64,000 bases of DNA from Crossaster papposus (taxonomy: Eukaryota > Echinodermata > Asteroidea > Velatida > Solasteridae): the NCBI GenBank assembly GCA_037893245.1, contig JBAIAA010000665.1, positions 496,001 through 560,000 on the forward strand, given 5' to 3'. The position numbers were made by a program, and so were the translations under genes. The notes beneath the pieces are model-generated. The model was not told where the DNA came from, did not search any database, and was given only the letters and a program-made list of their open reading frames with translations. Below, one piece after another: positions 35,087 through 46,619 of this stretch. Numbering within the stretch: position 1 is the stretch's first letter; each line of letters opens with the position of its first letter.

Positions 35087-35659
35087 TTACGTATAATGTC
35101 CTTTGTCCTGTGTGTTGACCATATAGATTGTCTGTCAATAGGTTAGGGTACAAAAGCAATTCGCTTCACCTTATACCTAAATGTTGTCATTAATTTGGTT
35201 ATAATTATAATACTTCTGTATATAATTATAATTAGATCATTTAATTGTTTATTCTTTGTTAAAGTGAATTCTGTTTTCTTCTATTCTGTGTTAATGGCAG
35301 CGTTGAAATAAATGTACTACCACTACCTCACAGGACTGCAATTTTACTGTGCCGATGGGCCAAGTGACAGCACAAGCTGCCAAGAAATGGCTCCGCCAGC
35401 AGACACTCAAAACCACTGTTCACTTCATACCAACTTATAGCAAAAACTGTTCTCGCTCTAATGTTACTCTCACCTTGTATACAACCCCAACCAATTTCAC
35501 AGCATACCCGAAGTCCCTCGAGCACGCCAACTGCATTCCAGCCAGCTAAACCACAAATACCTACTTAACAAAAGAAGATTACATATACATTGAACATATA
35601 ACAATCGTGGTCCCACCCATAAATCCCTGAAATATTTATAGAAAAATGCACCTGCCTAA

Positions 35660-36280
35660 ATTCAGCTGTGACAATCCCAACTCAAGATTGTAACCCTCTT
35701 GGCTCTTCGGATTATCTGTCAGGATATCATCTAATAAGTTAAGAGGGCTTGAAAATTTCGATCTCAAATATAAATCTGTCTGGTATAAATCTACCCAGTA
35801 ACATCTTTTACTAAAAGACAATTGTAAACAGTTTATTATCAACAGGACAAAGGCCAATATGTTTAATCACCATTCCACTAATCCCACCTTGGGATATTAG
35901 CTCCAAACGCTCTTCGGATTATTTGCCCGGAACCAAAGTTGTAAAGAAACAAACTTATCAATCATCAATTTCAGTAAATTCCATTTTGCGTTACAATTCA
36001 CCAAGGCTTTTTCGATATCCAGGGCATTATTTAACCAAACTGTTATATATATATATATATATATTTTTTTTTTAATGTATATTCTACCAAACATTTTGAT
36101 CACAGAGCCTATACACTTTGGCAAATTTCAGCAATTTCCATCTTGAGATTCAAAACATCAGGGATCCTGCCATATCCAGAGCATTATTTATAAAAATCTT
36201 TTCGACCAGAATATATTTAATTAAATCATTTTTAATATACTCCATCACATTTTCAGCAATCCAATCTTGGGAAATTAACG
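35660..36280 (+). repeat. Interspersed repeat of 0.45-0.5 kb, copy 3
   Basis: Same order of blocks as at 28830 and 29290: TGTAACCCTCTTGGCTCTTC, TATAAATCTGTCTGGTATAA, CACCATTCCACTAATCCCAC and ATTATTTATAAAA near the end. It includes a (TA)n run at 36043-36062 and a partial second unit. It continues the family beyond the LINE, as expected if the LINE inserted between copies. Confidence 0.7.
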
Positions 36281-36835
36281 ACATGCATCACTAAACCGAT
36301 GTGTCCAAAAAATTAGGTAAACCATTAACGTCTGCCTGAACCTTTTGGTAGATATATTTATTCGTCTTTGTCTTTACCTTTGCTTCTGCCTTAATACAGT
36401 ACCATCAGCCTTTGCAGACAAAACACTCGGATACATGTGATACACACTGTTAACAGTTGTGGTGCGAAAAACGGTACCCTCTGGAGACGTGAACACAACG
36501 GGGACAATGGTAGTGAAAAAGGTCTCCAAAGAGTAATTTCTATAGATGAATAGGTCTCCATTGGGAATTTCACGAATTAGATTTTTGAATTTTACTTGAA
36601 TTACTCAAGAACTAGAGTTAGGATGTGGATTAGGGCTAGTGATATGGTATATTGGGTCAACATTTCAACCCAGGAAAATATTTGTGGTTAAAATGGGAGC
36701 ATTTTGAAAAACGTGCTCTACTTTCTAACCATTTTGAACACGAGAACAAAGCCATGTCTCCACAGTGATACAAAAATGCGAATACATGTACCTCCACATT
36801 TGTTTTCCTGTTGAAAATGTCAAAGTATAACTATT

Positions 36836-36853
36836 ATTTTATTTTATTTTTAA

Positions 36854-36897
<44 letters not shown>

Positions 36898-36899
36898 TG
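36836..36899 (+). repeat. (TTTA)n / (TTAT)n microsatellite
   Basis: Simple AT-only tetranucleotide run. A (TA)n run follows at about 37396-37413. Confidence 0.85.
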
Positions 36900-39800
36900 T
36901 ATAAAAACAAAACTAGTACTGTCCAAGTAGATTTTTCTGAATTTGTTTGTTAAATTACAGAATCTCCGCTGTTAAATCAAGTTAAGTTTTGTACTGAAAC
37001 AAGAAAACATCATGTTTTAAACAAGCATTTCGACCCGTCTCTGTTAAGACACAGCAACATCAACGTTTCATAACGCCACATTTTGCTGTAAAGATACAGA
37101 CAATCTACTGTTCACCTACACGAATCTCATTAAGCAGCAACTGACCAATCAGAACTAAGACAAGTTAAACTGTGTTGTTTTACCCCAAAACACATTTTGT
37201 TTGACGATTTGTGTGTAATAAATAAATTCCCTGATAAAATTTAGATTTTTAGCAAATAAAGCTGAAGAATCGCATCACATCTCCCTCCGCATTAAAATAT
37301 TAAAATTATTCATTTAAAAGCGTGACTTAATCGTGGCGGGAAAAGCTGAATATAAAAGTAACTCACGACAAATTAGTAGATTATCGAAGCACTTATATAT
37401 ATATATATATATATCTCTGTATACGTGTATTATTGGTAATGTGTAATCACTAATCACTAGTTACTTATATAGGCCTAATAAGTCTGGTTCCCGTTCCCAT
37501 TCCCACTTCATTCATCGATGTAAATTGCCGCAATACGCATAACAACTGTACTTCAAACAGGAGCGTTTGTTTCTTGGACAAAAACTTCGACATAAAACTT
37601 GCTGTTATAACAAAACAACAACATTGTTAACTGTTGCAAAACAGGGGAATCTATGTAGGTGTACAGTACCCAATACAGTAGAATCTGTTAACAGAGATAA
37701 CATCAACAGTATAATGTACTGTTAAAAAATAGTAACTTCTGTAATGCCAATTGACAATATAATGTACTGTTAAGTGATACAATGTTCCATGCTGGCAGTG
37801 AATTTTAACCAAATGTCTTGATCGAGAAGGATCTTTAAGACGTCGCTGAACTTGCCTTATAAATGAGACGCTTTAGGGCAGGTCGGATCAAGCAGACCTG
37901 AGAAATAAAGATACAAGGAACAAAGAACGAGCAATACAGGAACTTGATGTGTGCACAGGAGAACAAGAACAAATGGGATGATACTCGACGTGAAGCGTTG
38001 GCCTGAAAATGAAAGGCCTGGTAATGTGCACGCCTTATAAAGTATAGTATACGCTTGGATTAACAAGAATGGAATTAGTTTCATTGAATAAACACACAAA
38101 GGAATGGAATGATCCAACATCCAAACATTCCACCCAAGGTGGTTAACATCTGTCGGCATTTCGGTAGCTCAAACCAACAAAACTAAATATTTCAACACAG
38201 ACTTCCAATAAAACTCAACCTATAATTAGCTGGGTAGAGGTTTATAAAGGTCTCAATTAAACCAGAAAAACACCCCCGAAATAGAGCAATCAACGAAGAC
38301 CACTGATTACACTAAGAGCACTATACGACATTTGAATGCGGAGAACATGCGAGCGTGCTATAGGGCTGCCCCTACACCAGCATATACTGCAATATACTAT
38401 ACACCTGATTTAATCGCACGGCGAATTCTACGTAAAATGCATTATATGAATTCAATACAAAAGTGAATTTTTAAATGCGATAAGAGATATACCTCTACTG
38501 GTGATCAATGTCTTCATCTGTTTTTTGGTTTTTTTCTTTTGAAAATTCATTGCTGAAAACGTATGCAAACATTAAGTAGCCTGAATAACATAACTTCATT
38601 TGTACACGATATTAAAACCTGCATTCCTGGCTCTCATTGTTAAACAAATAGGCCAGCCTTTTGCATAGACCATTGTGGCGCTCTCACATTCCATTGTCAC
38701 GCATCAGTGCAGCCACTCCCAACCGTGCAAATGTTGTCTTCAGTACGAAGACTCTATACCGCTAAGCATGGCAAGCATTCAAACCTATATGCTGGCGCAC
38801 CCTGGAGACATTTTCTAAACTCTGCCGAAGCAAACGCAAAACGTGAGGTAAAACAAGAATACCTGCACTTCTATAAGAATACAATTGTCTCAGAGCACGG
38901 CTCCATAAACCAAATCGACACGCCCCTTTTCAAGGGGGGCTCCTTCAGTTTTGAGCTGCACCAACAAAATAAATTAAAAAACATTAGAAAAAAAATGATC
39001 CGTGGATTTTGAGCCAATCACAATGAAGTTTACATGGATGAAAGAGGGGTTCTCTCTCTTTCCAAAACCGTTCACCCCAAAGTTCGATGACCTTTGGTTC
39101 TCTTGCTGCGTCAAGTCAAAGACGACGGGTCAGTGTAAACACGGGCCGTTTGGCCAGTTTTCAATGCTTCTCCATAGACAACTGCATCGGAGTGCAAACA
39201 TTTGAAGACAAAATGATCCCTGGTTTTTTCAAAAAGGTTTACGAAACATACATGATGAAAAAGCCTGAAACGTATTCTTTCATATTCCGTTCACCCCAAG
39301 TTAATACGATGCTCCGTTCAAAAGATACAGCAATGTTAGAACAAAAGTGCCTCCATTTTGAGAGGTTTGACCGTGTTTAATTAGCTCAGTGTAGTAAACC
39401 CGGGGAAGCGGATGCGCGCTAGTTTTCATTATGAAAAAGTCCAATAAACACCATGTCTCGAGCTACATAACGACGAAAGATACCCTATTGTATTACCTTT
39501 ATTCCTGTACTATAACCTAACCCCATTAACCTAACGTTACACGAACAATCAAGGACAAATTTTAACAAAGAGGATTCTAAAGAGACCTTTGTTTACTTTT
39601 GTGCTTCAATCCTCAGTCGTAATAGTAAAAGCACCCAGCTATACCATCAGACACACATTACAATATGTCCACTCTGAACTGTTCCTACATTCCTGTACCG
39701 AGCTAGCCATGGCAACTGCCATCAAGCATCATAGTCTTGCGCAGTCAACTTATCAAGCTTGATAAGTGACACTTACAGCCTTGTGTTTAAGATAAACAAA

Positions 39801-41007
39801 TTGTTTTTGTACCTGTGACAGAATTTGTTAGAGTTGCCCCACGATTCCGTGGAAAGTCGGATAAAACAATTTATAAAATTGCGGGCGGAGGTGATTCCAC
39901 AACGATTTTGTAAAAGAACACAAATATACACAAAAAACACGAAAAAGCTAAATTCAGGCTATACCTGAAAACTTGTATCCAAGCCTGAATGAAACAAGAA
40001 ATTAAACATGTTTTTTTTGTTTTAACAAACCAAACAAAGGTTTGCCTTCTGTCTGCATTATTATTTGAGAATTGCCTTACTTCTTGCTGCCTGTGTGTCC
40101 CTGTAGGTCCCTGGTGGGCAGGAGAGCTCTGGTGTGGCCGTGGGGCAGTAGTGACCCAACACACAGGGACTGGTGGTGAAGTCTGTCATGACTGGGAACA
40201 ATTAAATAAAAAAATACAGAAAAATAGTCAAGTCAAGTTGAAGACATCACAAAAACCAAACCACACAGTTGTAACTTCCATACCTTTGTATCCGTGTATG
40301 GCTATAATTACTCATTTTTAATTATTCCAGAAAAATAAAATTAAACCTCAAATTTGGATTCTGGGTGTTCCTCAGGTGTTCCCTTTATTTTTCTACAAAT
40401 AACCATAACCCTATTTTCCCTCTAAAGCTCTTTTCCGGAGAGGGGGAAACCGACTGTGCATGTGTGCTAGTCCAACAATTCGTAATCTCTTCCTGCATCC
40501 TGTGGACATCTTTTGTTCGCAGGCCAGTCAAATCAATGAACACAACTTAGACACACGGTACAAGATACGTTATTAACTGGCAAAAACCTGTCTATTCTGG
40601 TTTAGTGTCCAATTTCCTTATTTTTCCCCGACTGGATAAAACGGAAACACATTTCCAAGGTTTTTCTTGATTGGCTGGAAAAACCCTGACAGTTCTACCA
40701 TTAGGACGCCCTGTTTGGATGTCAAAACTGTCACGCATACAAATAAACAAAAACAAACGATTATGGTGCTAAACAAACACAACAATAAACTAATTTGGTA
40801 TAAAGCACATTGATATGGACCACAGGTCATTTGGAATACAGTCAGGTAGAATAACAAACAATGTTCAAAATTGCTGCAATTGCATGTTATTCTACCTATA
40901 TTTTTTTTAAACGACAAAAACATATAGCAAAACATATTTCCCATGACATACTCTGACTGTGTGCCAAAATTCATACTTTTATCATCAAGTGAACAATTCT
41001 ATCATAT
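36900..41007. other. No gene seen; one perfect 20-bp palindrome
   Basis: AT-rich intergenic DNA. 37640-37790 repeats AATGTACTGTTAA words. 39748-39767 is the perfect palindrome ACTTATCAAGCTTGATAAGT. Frames around 38707-39380 and 40618-40974 lack domain features and are compatible with chance. Confidence 0.35.
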
Positions 41008-41129
41008 CCACTTTTAAGACATCAAGCTTAAAAGAATTTATCATCCCGAAGACAGATGGGTATGCGGGATCTCCTCCAATGCCTCTTTCCCACGCTACAT
41101 AGAGGTCACTGGGGTATGGGGACGCTGTT
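41008..41129 (+). repeat. 122-bp exact direct repeat, left copy
   Basis: It starts CCACTTTTAAGACATCAAGC and ends GGGGTATGGGGACGCTGTT. It is identical by eye, without indels, to 58187-58308. Sequence on either side differs between the two places. In the right copy it lies within a 155-codon minus-strand frame; here that frame is interrupted a few codons beyond the repeat. Confidence 0.9.
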
Positions 41130-41791
41130 TTATGGCCCTGCGGTTAAAACAGACAAGGCCAGGTATACAGCCATAATCTTGACGACTGGTCAGAATATCA
41201 CTTTGTCGCAGCGGTTTAAGCCAGGAGGACGTTTGTTTGCTATTGCTATTCAGCAGAGTAATTATCTGTTCTTGTAATTAATTTCGAAGTTTTTTCGGAG
41301 TTTTAAAGACATTTTCATAGTAGGAACAGTCATGCTTCCCATTTTGTCGACCGTACCCAATTCTCAGTTTCCAAAGTTGGAAATTTGCTAGCCCGTGTCG
41401 AACTGGTTCAATTTCGGGAGTTGCCGACCGTCATATTCTCGCCGACAACATGCCTAAATCCGAGCATCTGGATCTGGAAACGCTTCAGAGGGAAGGAAGC
41501 CACGCGGCGGACCCCGTTCTTCTCGGTCTAGTCGAAGCTATATAGAGGCTGCGGAGGCGACACCGACTGTGTCACTGTTGCTGCCGATGGTCCTGCGGAG
41601 AGCCCTGCCGATGTCGTTCCCTCGGATGGACTGCCTGATGTCCCCGTGCCTGAAGGGATCTGAAGTACTCCGACACTGCTCATAACTTCGGGGCTTGGTA
41701 AGTCCGATGTTAATAATATTGTTCGGATGCCTGTAATTTTACCGCCCGCTCCCCACGTAATTTCTGTAGTGTTAGCTGTCTCACTACGACC

Positions 41792-41848
41792 ACTATTTGC
41801 ATCGCGGCGACGTTGCGGGCGGAGGATCCACACTCACTTGGTAAATCT
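41792..41848 (+). repeat. 57-bp exact repeat with splice-donor-like end, left copy
   Basis: It starts ACTATTTGCATCGCGGCGAC and ends CACTCACTTGGTAAATCT. It is identical to 50385-50441, and CACTACGAG follows in both after a 3-base difference. ACTTG|GTAAAT resembles a 5' splice site, so the repeat may be a duplicated exon end. Upstream, 41450-41790 reads MPKSEHLDLETLQREGSHAA, then frame-broken proline- and valine-rich sequence of no recognised family. Confidence 0.75.
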
Positions 41849-41859
41849 TTGCACTACGA

Positions 41860-44800
41860 GCATGACGTATTATTGCTTGCGCTGGAGTTTTGGGTGCCCA
41901 CCCATAAATCGGCTGGTTGACCAGTCAATTATTAAGTCGGATTGCCATAACGGGTGCCGGAAAGGAAGAGCTCGATTCTAAATGGTTGGAAATTGGGCCA
42001 GGTTTGCGATTCTGATGGAGGTATAGAGCCTGGATTGGTGTTCGTTTTAGGAAACGAGGTAGGAGATATCTAAATTCTTGCCGGTGGTCCAATATGGCAC
42101 TGGTAAGGAGGTACAATTTTATAGGGCAGCCAGGTCATTTTGTCAATGTGAAATTTTATAATGGTTATTAGGCTGCGAAAGTGTCGTAATAAGAATTTTA
42201 GCAAGTTCGAAATTCGTTCTTTTAATACCATTTTGTGTGTTTTCACATATACCATGTTATGTAGGAATTCCTCTATGCGTGTACGTACGTTGGTGCAGTG
42301 ACAGGGTCATCAGTGCAACGGGCGTGGCACATTGAGTAGGGTACGCAGTCTTTGTATTATACAAAGCTATTGTACAAAGCTATTGTGCTTTAGCACGCGC
42401 TCAAGCATGCACGGCGCGGCACGAAGGTGGCATCGCATTCCTGCGGGATTTTCATGAAGGCGTGGGTATTGTCAAAAGGTATGTGGATATGGATAATTTA
42501 TTTATTTATTATCAGTAGGCCTGTATCGGACCGGGTTTTATCATGGTTCATAATAGTAGCACTCATTAGTAATGCAAAATACCGGTCCAGTTATCAGAGT
42601 ATGATAATATGCCTAATGTAAGGATGGTCTAAAACGAAGAGGATGTAAGGTGGCTTTCAAAATGCAAAGCACATGTACATTTTATTTGTATTCCCTTAGC
42701 GTCGCCGTGATTGAATTTGTTGTAGCTTTCGCGCAGTATGGTACGGCTAGGCTGCGCATGTTCGGCGTTCCTAAAAAATCTGAGATTTAAGGAAGTAGGG
42801 CCTATGGCAGTTTAAGCCAGCAGTCTCAGTAAACCCTTCCGGGTTATGAGTATAGGGTCAAATGGTTGTTATCCTTAGTTTGTTTCACAGTTATTAATTT
42901 GTTCTTTACAAAATATGATTTACGTTCATCTTCGTGACAATTGTGCATAAACAAAAAGAAAATTTAATCCCCAATCGGGCTGATCGAAATAATTAATTTG
43001 GTAAACTTTTAGGTAGATTTTCAGAGAATAGCTGTGGAAAGGCCTATATCAAATAAATTTTATAGCTCTTAGACCACTGTAGCGCCAGCTTATGCAATTA
43101 GGTTAGTGAATCACCATGGGCACTAGGGGATGTTTCATATCAGATGCGACAGGTGAGTCCGTAGGTATAGCCAAGTGAGTACCAGATGTGGGGTTGTTTT
43201 TCCAGACTTTGTCTAAATTCAGCTCGAGTTGTGAGAGAAACTTGTAGTCCTATAAAAGGACATGTCAGACCTTTTCGGAGTTAAAATATTATCACTGGTG
43301 ACTGCAGTGGCAATACGCCATAAACATACGTGTAACTGTAAGTGCTGGTAGTAAGCGGTAGGCCTAACAAGGTTATATAGATGGATTTATCCCTCTGTGA
43401 TTTGACGGATGCAGCACCGTTTATGTATCTCACGTTTCCTTTTGATTTAATCCCATATGCACAGGACATGTGACGGCTATGGTGTGGCAGGGGTCATAGT
43501 GAAACAGAAGCTTCATCACCAGAGGCACTAACAAGATGGAGGAGGTCCTTGGAGCGATAGAGGGGTCAAGCTTTGCCCTGGGTCCCCCAAGGTTTCAGAG
43601 TGAATATAGGCCTAAAAAGGAGCATTTATAGTTAGCCCCTGAAATTGTTTTATGTTTGGCACAGCCCAGGCGATCAGACCTTGATTGATATGGGAAAGTG
43701 TATTTGGAACATTTGGACGGTGGTCTGTGCGTTGGGTTTGGCCAAGAGGTGGATGTTGGTCGGGGATTGGACGCAAGGGTGGAGTGTCCTAGGTAGTGTT
43801 GGTGGAAAGGGCAGTGGGCATGTACATTTATACGATGGGAAAATGTACAGTAAACGCAACTGTATAGGCCTAAACAGATTATATCAATTTATTTTCAGTT
43901 GTGGTTCCACTTGCAGGATTTGGTTGCTCTAGATGACTATAGTCTTGGCAGAGTGTAACAATGAGCAACAGAAGGTACAGGTCAGGCTCAAGCATAGTTT
44001 CTTGGCGGGGTCGGGCCCCGAGGTTTGCAAATACTACCTGTAAAACGGTGTCTGGGAAAGGCCTATAGTTGGCAAATGCCTTAAAATTATAATAAGGAAT
44101 GTAACGCTTGGTTCACAAATAAATCTGTAAACGTGATGCCTGTGAAAATTATGCTCGGCTGGGAGAATGTCTGATCGGCAAAATGATTAACCAAGTATCC
44201 GCGAAATCTATGGGGGTGTAGCCCGGCGGGTGAACCTATGTTGTGGGAACGATTTCCTATTCACAAAGTGTGTGTGCATGTCAGCCAATTTTCGGTGTCG
44301 GGCGATTTATATCACATTGTGGTAAAATCCTTAGAAGAGTATGACTGAAAGTAGACAATTTATGCTGTCTAATAAACGCGAGCATCGCAGCAATTGACAA
44401 CTGAGCGTCACAATCGAAAAGGATTTTAGATCATTCGTTCGAGTACGTGCTGCGCCTATGGAAAATAGTTTTGTAATGCTTGGAGAAAACAAAGGCAGGC
44501 CCCGCATACAGATGTTTTTTGCTAAAAGGAAGTCTTCGGGAAAACTATTCATCTTCTATAACAAATATTTATTTCGATTACCTATTTTCTGGCTGTTGAA
44601 CCTTTGCTAGGCAAAATGTAGCGTGAGTTACCTTTACGAAAGTTGCCACCGCGGTATGTTTGGGTCCAAAACAGAAAATGGATTTTCAAATCATCTTAAT
44701 AAAAGGATTATATTGCGGCATAACACTTTTATAAATTAAATTTTGTAAAGTACTAAATTGAGTTGGTTTTAGCTAAACAAAATTGAAAACGAAGGTTACC

Positions 44801-45765
44801 GGTGATAAGCATTTACATAAATAATGGGGTCCAGTGTGAACGAAGTAGTTCATTTTTTATTATTAAAGGTTTAAGGTCAAGTGTTGATCATAAAACCACT
44901 TTACATCAGGAACCCACGAGTGCCAAGAATATAATGTATACATGTAAACTGTCGATAGAAAGCGCTCAGAATGTAACATGCGCGCGATGGCGCAGGGCCG
45001 TTGCAGAGGGGCGCGCCCTCTGAATTTGATCTATTCTCTCTATAACTCAGGATTTATGTACTTTCAGTCGATCTGGTCAGCTGGAATGTCAATTGGTGGG
45101 CTAGGTTTAGACTGAGCTCTAACTTTACTATGAAGGCGGCAATACAAGGTACTTTATAGTGACGAGTCTGAGCCGCTATGGAGTGGTAGGGAAATCCCTG
45201 GCTACAGGGCGCTACATGTGCTAGGGGAAAACCCCGTTTACACGGCGGGAGGCGTTTATGCATTATGGGGTGTGTAGTCATGCGTGAGTTCGTTTTTGAT
45301 TGAAATAGGGGACGTATAACATTAGAGGGCTATAGGGTCCCCTATTTCGAAAAGGGGCCTTCCGAATCATTTAAAGCACGAACAAAAGAGGGATAATAGG
45401 AGGTCCATCAATTTGTTTCGTATATTACGTTATGAAGACACTCCATGGGAGGTTCGTGGGCTGAGGAAAATCTCTCTGAACTAAAACTTAGAAAGGTCTG
45501 TCGACCTAAATGGTCCATGTATACACGCGTTTGTTTAGGGTGTAAGTGGACGACACGAAGGTGATTTGGGGTTATGGTTAGAATCGAGGACGTCCTCGAT
45601 TGAGTTTCGTGTACAAAACCAACGAGAGCCGTTCGAAAAAGTTATAGTGCAAACAAAGGAAATCATCGAGAGGAACAAACTAAACTCCTCGACGGATTTA
45701 ATAGACAGACGTGTTGGTATGTGTACATGTATAGTGTATGTATATATTTGCATATGTGTGTGTAT
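41860..45765. other. No gene seen
   Basis: Intergenic DNA with no bounded element or coding frame that stands above chance. 42355-42400 holds a short duplication (ACAAAGCTATTGTACAAAGC). Confidence 0.3.
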
Positions 45766-45769
45766 ATGT

Positions 45770-45900
45770 ATGGGTATGGGTATGGATATGGATATGGATA
45801 TATAGATGCATAGAAATATGGATAGATGTATATGGATGTGTATGGATATATTATATGGATATAGGGATATATAGGAATATGTATGGGTATAGATGGATGG
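45770..45900 (+). repeat. Degenerate TATGGA microsatellite
   Basis: Runs of GGATATGGATATGGATAT and related words lead directly into the 12-bp array. Confidence 0.7.
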
Positions 45901-46475
45901 AAAGGCAAGGAAAAAGGCAAGGAAAAAGGCAAGGAAAAAGGCAAGGAAAAAGGCAAGGAAAAAGGCAAGGAAAAAGGCAAGGAAAAAGGCAAGGAAAAAG
46001 GCAAGGAAAAAGGCAAGGAAAAAGGCAAGGAAAAAGGCAAGGAAAAAGGCAAGGAAAAAGGCAAGGAAAAAGGCAAGGAAAAAGGCAAGGAAAAAGGCAA
46101 GGAAAAAGGCAAGGAAAAAGGCAAGGAAAAAGGCAAGGAAAAAGGCAAGGAAAAAGGCAAGGAAAAAGGCAAGGAAAAAGGCAAGGAAAAAGGCAAGGAA
46201 AAAGGCAAGGAAAAAGGCAAGGAAAAAGGCAAGGAAAAAGGCAAGGAAAAAGGCAAGGAAAAAGGCAAGGAAAAAGGCAAGGAAAAAGGCAAGGAAAAAG
46301 GCAAGGAAAAAGGCAAGGAAAAAGGCAAGGAAAAAGGCAAGGAAAAAGGCAAGGAAAAAGGCAAGGAAAAAGGCAAGGAAAAAGGCAAGGAAAAAGGCAA
46401 GGAAAAAGGCAAGGAAAAAGGCAAGGAAAAAGGCAAGGAAAAAGGCAAGGAAAAAGGCAAGGAAAAAGGCAAGGA
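45901..46475 (+). repeat. Perfect 12-bp tandem array, about 48 copies
   Basis: The unit is AAGGCAAGGAAA, purine-only apart from one C per unit. I see no substitution across about 570 bp. Because 12 is a multiple of three, all six frames stay open (KGKE, RQGK and KARK on plus; LPFS, FLAF and PCLF on minus). None has gene context, so the 218-453 aa frames should not be annotated. Confidence 0.95.
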
Positions 46476-46524
46476 AGGGAAAAGTGGAAAGGAAGGGGAA
46501 AAGGCAAAAGGAAAAGGGGAAAGG

Positions 46525-46600
46525 AAAGGAAACTGAGAAAGGAAACTGAGAAAGGAAACTGAGAAAGGAAACTGAGAAAGGAAACTGAGAAAGGAAACGG
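46525..46600 (+). repeat. 13-bp tandem repeat, 5-6 copies
   Basis: GGAAACTGAGAAA repeated, following a short degenerate purine tract. Together with the flanking arrays it makes a purine-biased strand of about 750 bp. Confidence 0.85.
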
Positions 46601-46619
46601 GAAAAGGAAAAGGAAAAGG

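Larger units (their letters stand above)
30787..35315 (+). mobile_element. Non-LTR retrotransposon (CR1/L2/Jockey-like), internally deleted
   Basis: The element has ORF1 (30787-31545), an intergenic spacer, ORF2 with APE endonuclease and part of RT (31762-33576), the RT C-terminal region (33578-34316) and a long 3' region ending near a GTTGAAATAAATG tail at about 35300. A 685-bp MITE is nested at 34402-35086. It interrupts or abuts the 0.5-kb repeat family, with copies on both sides (to 29800 and from 35660). The 5' boundary is unclear; the 65-bp tandem units at 30300 may belong to it. I found no flanking target duplication. Confidence 0.85.

Noticed and set aside
38707-39380. Possible short multi-exon gene (frames of 97-101 codons)
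   Set aside because: No consistent splice sites and no recognisable motif. Two related short segments inside it suggest a repeat.
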